Positions 61,480 to 64,000 of a stretch of DNA of 64,000 nt are shown here, piece after piece (within the stretch, counting starts at the first letter, position 1; every line of letters begins with the position of its first letter). The notes beneath the pieces were generated by a model. It did not search any database. It saw nothing but the letters and a program-made list of their open reading frames with translations, and was not told the origin of the DNA. The stretch is from CAMLIZ01 sp966212505 (GTDB lineage: Bacteria > Pseudomonadota > Gammaproteobacteria > Burkholderiales > Burkholderiaceae_C): assembly GCA_966212505.1 (NCBI GenBank), contig CBIHRS010000016.1:53478-117477 (forward strand), written 5' to 3'. Position numbers and translations under genes: made by a program.

Positions 61480-62628
61480 TCACAATTCTTCGATCTTGAC
61501 CGGCGGATAGCTGTCCCAGCTCAGGCAGCCGGGACATTGCCAGAAGTAGTGCTGGGCCTCGAAGCCGCAGGCGGCGCATCGGTAGCGCTGCAACGGCTTC
61601 GCGGCCTTTTGCACGGCCTGGCGTAGGCTGTTCAGCGTGTCGCCCTGCCATTGCGCCGGCGGGCTCTGCAGCACGTCGAGCGCGGCCGACAAGGTGGGCT
61701 GGGTGTTGAGCAGCGCGGCGACGCGCTGCTGCTTGGCCTCTGGCGCCGGATCGAGCAGCGCGATGGCATGCAGCAGCTCGATGCTGGGCTGGCGCTCGTG
61801 CAGCGCCTTCAGCGAGGCCAGCGAAGCCTCGGCTTCGCCACAGGCCAGCGCGCTCTTCGCATAGTCGCGCGCCACCAGCAGGAAGGCCGCGGGGCTGCGC
61901 CGGCGCAGTTCGTTCCACGACTCCAGCGCTTCGAGATGCAGGCCGGCGCGTGCGGCACGCTGGCCCGCCAGCACCAGCGGACGCGGCGCATGCGGTGCGG
62001 CTTCGCGTGCGCGGCGCAATGCGTCTTCGGCCTCGGCCGCCTGGCCTTTTTCATCGGCTTCCTGCGCCACTTCACACCAGTGGTGTGCGATGCGTGCCGC
62101 GAACGAACCGGTGCCGGCACGCTCCAGCTTGCCGGCCACGTCGGCCGCGGCCTTCCAGTCGCGCGATCGCTCGTACAGGCCGAGCAGCGCCAGGCGTGCC
62201 TCGGTGTCGAACGGCGTGCCCTCGAGCGCGCGGTAGGCGGCCTCGGCGCGGTCGAACAGGCCGGCCTTCATGAAGTCCTGCGCCAATGCGTTCTGCGCGC
62301 GCTGCCGTTCGGCGGCGGGCAGGTCGGCGCGATTCAGCAGGTGCTCGTGGACACGCACCGCACGCTCGAACTCGCCACGCCGGCGGAACAGGTTGCCCAG
62401 CGCAAAGTGCAGGTCGGAGCTGTCGGGGTCCTGCTGCACCGCTTCGATGAAGGCATCGATCGCCTTGTCCTGCTGTTCGTTGAGCAGCAGGTTCAGGCCC
62501 TTGAAGTACGGCTTGGGCGAGCTGCGCTCCTCGCGCTTCCATTGGCGCAGGTCGAAGCGCGACGCGAGCCAGCCGAGCGCAAAGGCGATCGGCAGGCCGA
62601 GCAGCAGCCATTGCAGGTCAAAGTCCAT
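61480..62628 (-). CDS. lapB: LPS assembly protein LapB (YciM)
   Basis: 382-aa inner-membrane protein controlling LPS synthesis, by aiding FtsH turnover of LpxC in E. coli. N-terminal TM about 7-22 (WLLLGLPIAFALGWLASRF), then TPR repeats across about 45-330, and a C-terminal rubredoxin-like zinc site (YRCAACGFEAQHYFWQCPGC). ATG at 62628 overlaps the lapA end by 11 nt. Order rpsA-ihfB-lapA-lapB is conserved in beta- and gammaproteobacteria. Confidence 0.94.
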   Translation of the reverse strand: MDFDLQWLLLGLPIAFALGWLASRFDLRQWKREERSSPKPYFKGLNLLLNEQQDKAIDAFIEAVQQDPDSSDLHFALGNLFRRRGEFERAVRVHEHLLNRADLPAAERQRAQNALAQDFMKAGLFDRAEAAYRALEGTPFDTEARLALLGLYERSRDWKAAADVAGKLERAGTGSFAARIAHHWCEVAQEADEKGQAAEAEDALRRAREAAPHAPRPLVLAGQRAARAGLHLEALESWNELRRRSPAAFLLVARDYAKSALACGEAEASLASLKALHERQPSIELLHAIALLDPAPEAKQQRVAALLNTQPTLSAALDVLQSPPAQWQGDTLNSLRQAVQKAAKPLQRYRCAACGFEAQHYFWQCPGCLSWDSYPPVKIEEL

Positions 62629-62938
62629 CGCGTGGCGGGTGTTCCGGACCGAAGTCCGAGGGGGAGAGGGCCACCGGTGCGGCCGGCAGGGCCTTGGGCG
62701 GCATGTCGGACGGTGCATGCCGGCGGGCGACACGGCGGTGGCGCCACCAGCTCGGCACCATCGCCAGCACGCCGAAGGCGCAGCCGCCGGCAAAGGCCGT
62801 GAGCACGATGATCACCATCGGCGCGCGCCATTCGTAGCCGAAGAACCAGCGCACAGCGGATTCCTGCTGGTTGTTCAGCGCGAAGGCGAAGAGAGCGAAG
62901 AAGACGAAGGCCCGAAAGAGCCAGACGAGGATGCGCAT
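62618..62938 (-). CDS. lapA: LapA family membrane protein (DUF1049)
   Basis: 106-aa inner-membrane protein, partner of LapB in LPS control. Two TM helices: about 5-22 (VWLFRAFVFFALFAFALN, with conserved NNQQ after it) and 40-60 (MVIIVLTAFAGGCAFGVLAM), then a cytoplasmic Pro-rich tail. Overlaps lapB by 11 nt. Preceded by ihfB and its terminator. Confidence 0.92.
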   Translation of the reverse strand: MRILVWLFRAFVFFALFAFALNNQQESAVRWFFGYEWRAPMVIIVLTAFAGGCAFGVLAMVPSWWRHRRVARRHAPSDMPPKALPAAPVALSPSDFGPEHPPRDGL

Positions 62939-62983
62939 ACGGCCTTTTTTATCGCGCAGATTCTATGTGGCCGCGATGGCGAC

Positions 62984-63016
62984 CAATAAAAAAGCCGTGA
63001 CACGAGGTCACGGCTT
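62984..63016 (-). terminator. Rho-independent terminator after ihfB
   Basis: Perfect stem AAGCCGTGAC (62992-63001) / GTCACGGCTT (63007-63016), loop ACGAG, followed on the minus strand by TTTTTTATT. Strong. It separates ihfB from lapA-lapB, so these probably have their own promoter in 62939-62983 or rely on read-through. Confidence 0.93.
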
Positions 63017-63038
63017 CAGGGCGAGGCGCAGTGCGCTG

Positions 63039-63368
63039 TCAGGCCGATGGTGCTTCCTGCTTGGCCGGCTCGTCATCGACGACCGGCACATTGGCATCCA
63101 CCGATTCGCGCAAGGCCTTGCCCGGCTTGAAGTGCGGCACCAGCTTCTCGGGGATCACCACCTGCTCGCCGCTTCGCGGGTTGCGGCCCACGCGCGGCGG
63201 GCGGCGGTTGATCGAGAAGCTGCCGAAGCCCCGGATCTCGATGCGGTGGCCGCGCGCGAGCGCATCGGACATCGCATCGAGGATGGTCTTGACCGCGAAC
63301 TCGGTGTCGCGATGCGTGAGCTGGCTGAAGCGTTCGGCCAGCTCGGCCACGAGGTCGGAACGGGTCAT
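63039..63368 (-). CDS. ihfB: Integration host factor beta subunit
   Basis: 109-aa DNA-bending protein of the HU/IHF family. MTRSDLVAELAERFSQLTHR at the N-terminus, the beta-arm sequence GFGSFSINRRPPRVGRNPRSG, and KLVPHFKPGKALRE. A longer acidic tail (DANVPVVDDEPAKQEAPSA) extends past the E. coli protein (94 aa), as in other Burkholderiales. Lies 27 nt after rpsA. Confidence 0.95.
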   Translation of the reverse strand: MTRSDLVAELAERFSQLTHRDTEFAVKTILDAMSDALARGHRIEIRGFGSFSINRRPPRVGRNPRSGEQVVIPEKLVPHFKPGKALRESVDANVPVVDDEPAKQEAPSA

Positions 63369-63395
63369 ATCCGGGGTTCGGTGCCTTCAGTGAGA

Positions 63396-64000
63396 TCAGC
63401 CGTTGTCGCGCTGGTTGTCCAGCTTGGCGCGCAGCAGGGCGCCCAGGCTGGTGGTACCGGCGGTCTCGCGCTCGTTGCTCTGGGCCAGGCGCTGCATGGC
63501 TTCCTGCTGGTCGGCGCTGTCCTTGGCCTTGATCGACAGCTGGATCGAACGGGTCTTGCGGTCGATGTTGATGATCATCACCGAGACGTCGTCGCCTTCC
63601 TTCAGCACGTTGCGGGCGTCTTCCACGCGGTCGCGGGAGATTTCCGAAGCGCGCAGGTAGCCGGTGACTTCGTCGGTCAGCTGGATCTCGGCACCACGGG
63701 CGTCCACCGTCTTCACCTTGCCGGTGACCAGCGCACCGCGGTCGTTCAGCGTGGTGAAGGTGGCGAACGGGTCACCGTCGAGCTGCTTGATGCCCAGGCT
63801 GATGCGCTCGCGCTCCACGTCGATGGCCAGCACGACGGCTTCGACTTCCTGGCCCTTCTTGAAGTTGCGCACGGCAGCTTCGCCCGGCTCGTTCCAGCTC
63901 AGGTCGGACAGGTGCACCAGGCCGTCGATGCCCTGGGCCAGGCCCACGAACACGCCGAAGTCGGTGATCGACTTGATCGGGCCCTTGACGCGGTCGCCGC
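63396..64000 (-). CDS. rpsA: 30S ribosomal protein S1, C-terminal part
   Basis: Partial: the gene enters from the right edge. About 200 residues visible with parts of S1 RNA-binding domains: GLVHLSDLSWNEPGEAAVRN, then EAVVLAIDVERERISLGIKQ and GYLRASEISRDRVEDARNVL. It ends with an acidic/basic low-complexity tail (SLGALLRAKLDNQRDNG) as usual. S1 binds mRNA at the 30S platform. The frame is open to base 64000. Confidence 0.97.
   Translation of the reverse strand, partial: GDRVKGPIKSITDFGVFVGLAQGIDGLVHLSDLSWNEPGEAAVRNFKKGQEVEAVVLAIDVERERISLGIKQLDGDPFATFTTLNDRGALVTGKVKTVDARGAEIQLTDEVTGYLRASEISRDRVEDARNVLKEGDDVSVMIINIDRKTRSIQLSIKAKDSADQQEAMQRLAQSNERETAGTTSLGALLRAKLDNQRDNG

Overview
The window is about 64 kb of GC-rich chromosome carrying almost only housekeeping genes. 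Gene content and order point to a betaproteobacterium of the order Burkholderiales, probably near the Rubrivivax/Leptothrix/Methylibium/Piscinibacter group. The clues are ribF-ileS-lspA, xseB-ispA-dxs, yajQ/murB/argG, rpsA-ihfB-lapA-lapB, a PimC/PimD-like acyl-CoA dehydrogenase pair, MipA/OmpV, and a QseBC-type two-component system. I see no rRNA, tRNA, CRISPR array, prophage, transposase or integrase. Coding density is high and nearly every gene can be placed in a known family.

Layout. 0-5.5 kb: lspA, ileS and ribF on the minus strand, with an opposing MipA/OmpV outer-membrane protein gene wedged between ribF and ileS. 5.5-11.5 kb: a hybrid sensor kinase, then a minus-strand cluster of two acyl-CoA dehydrogenase subunits, a P1-family peptidase and a pseudouridine synthase. 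11.6-14.5 kb (plus): two tandem SixA-like phosphatases, a Tat-exported dienelactone hydrolase and a ZIP metal transporter. 14.5-18.2 kb (minus): UspA, a mercaptopyruvate sulfurtransferase, an EamA transporter and a Rieske oxygenase. 18.4-22.5 kb (plus): xseB, ispA, dxs and folE2. 22.5-26.1 kb: a retropepsin-like protease, yajQ, murB and argG. 26.2-34.9 kb: a membrane Ser/Thr kinase, an acyl-CoA synthetase, small accessory genes, a prolyl oligopeptidase, YaeQ and a Gfo/Idh oxidoreductase. 35-39.6 kb: oligopeptidase A, a small Lys/Ala-rich exported protein, an unknown protein and RhlE. 39.9-49.7 kb (plus): a large secreted heparinase-like lyase, EttA, a lipoprotein metalloprotease and a LytS/LytTR two-component pair. 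49.9-57.8 kb: a ROK kinase, a chemoreceptor with a sigma-28-like promoter, an Xaa-Pro aminopeptidase, a type II NADH dehydrogenase and a membrane-anchored TAXI solute-binding protein. 57.8-61.5 kb (plus): QseB/QseC-like regulators and a DegP/MucD protease. 61.5-64 kb (minus): lapB, lapA, ihfB and the 3' part of rpsA, which runs off the window.

How parts work together. IspA and Dxs are two steps of isoprenoid supply. LapA/LapB (control of LPS synthesis) lie against a periplasmic DegP-type protease, which itself follows a QseBC-like system, so the last 7 kb is rich in envelope-stress functions. The two acyl-CoA dehydrogenases are probably subunits of one enzyme.

There is no obvious new multi-gene system. 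The best leads are small: a tandem SixA pair whose first copy has lost the catalytic His; a dispersed family of hairpin-rich intergenic elements (four clear copies and a relative); Fnr/Anr-like boxes before uspA and the NADH dehydrogenase gene, the latter beside a 19-bp dyad; a doubly membrane-anchored TAXI protein divergent from qseBC; and an orphan polysaccharide-lyase gene. All calls are from reading the sequence; no database search was run.
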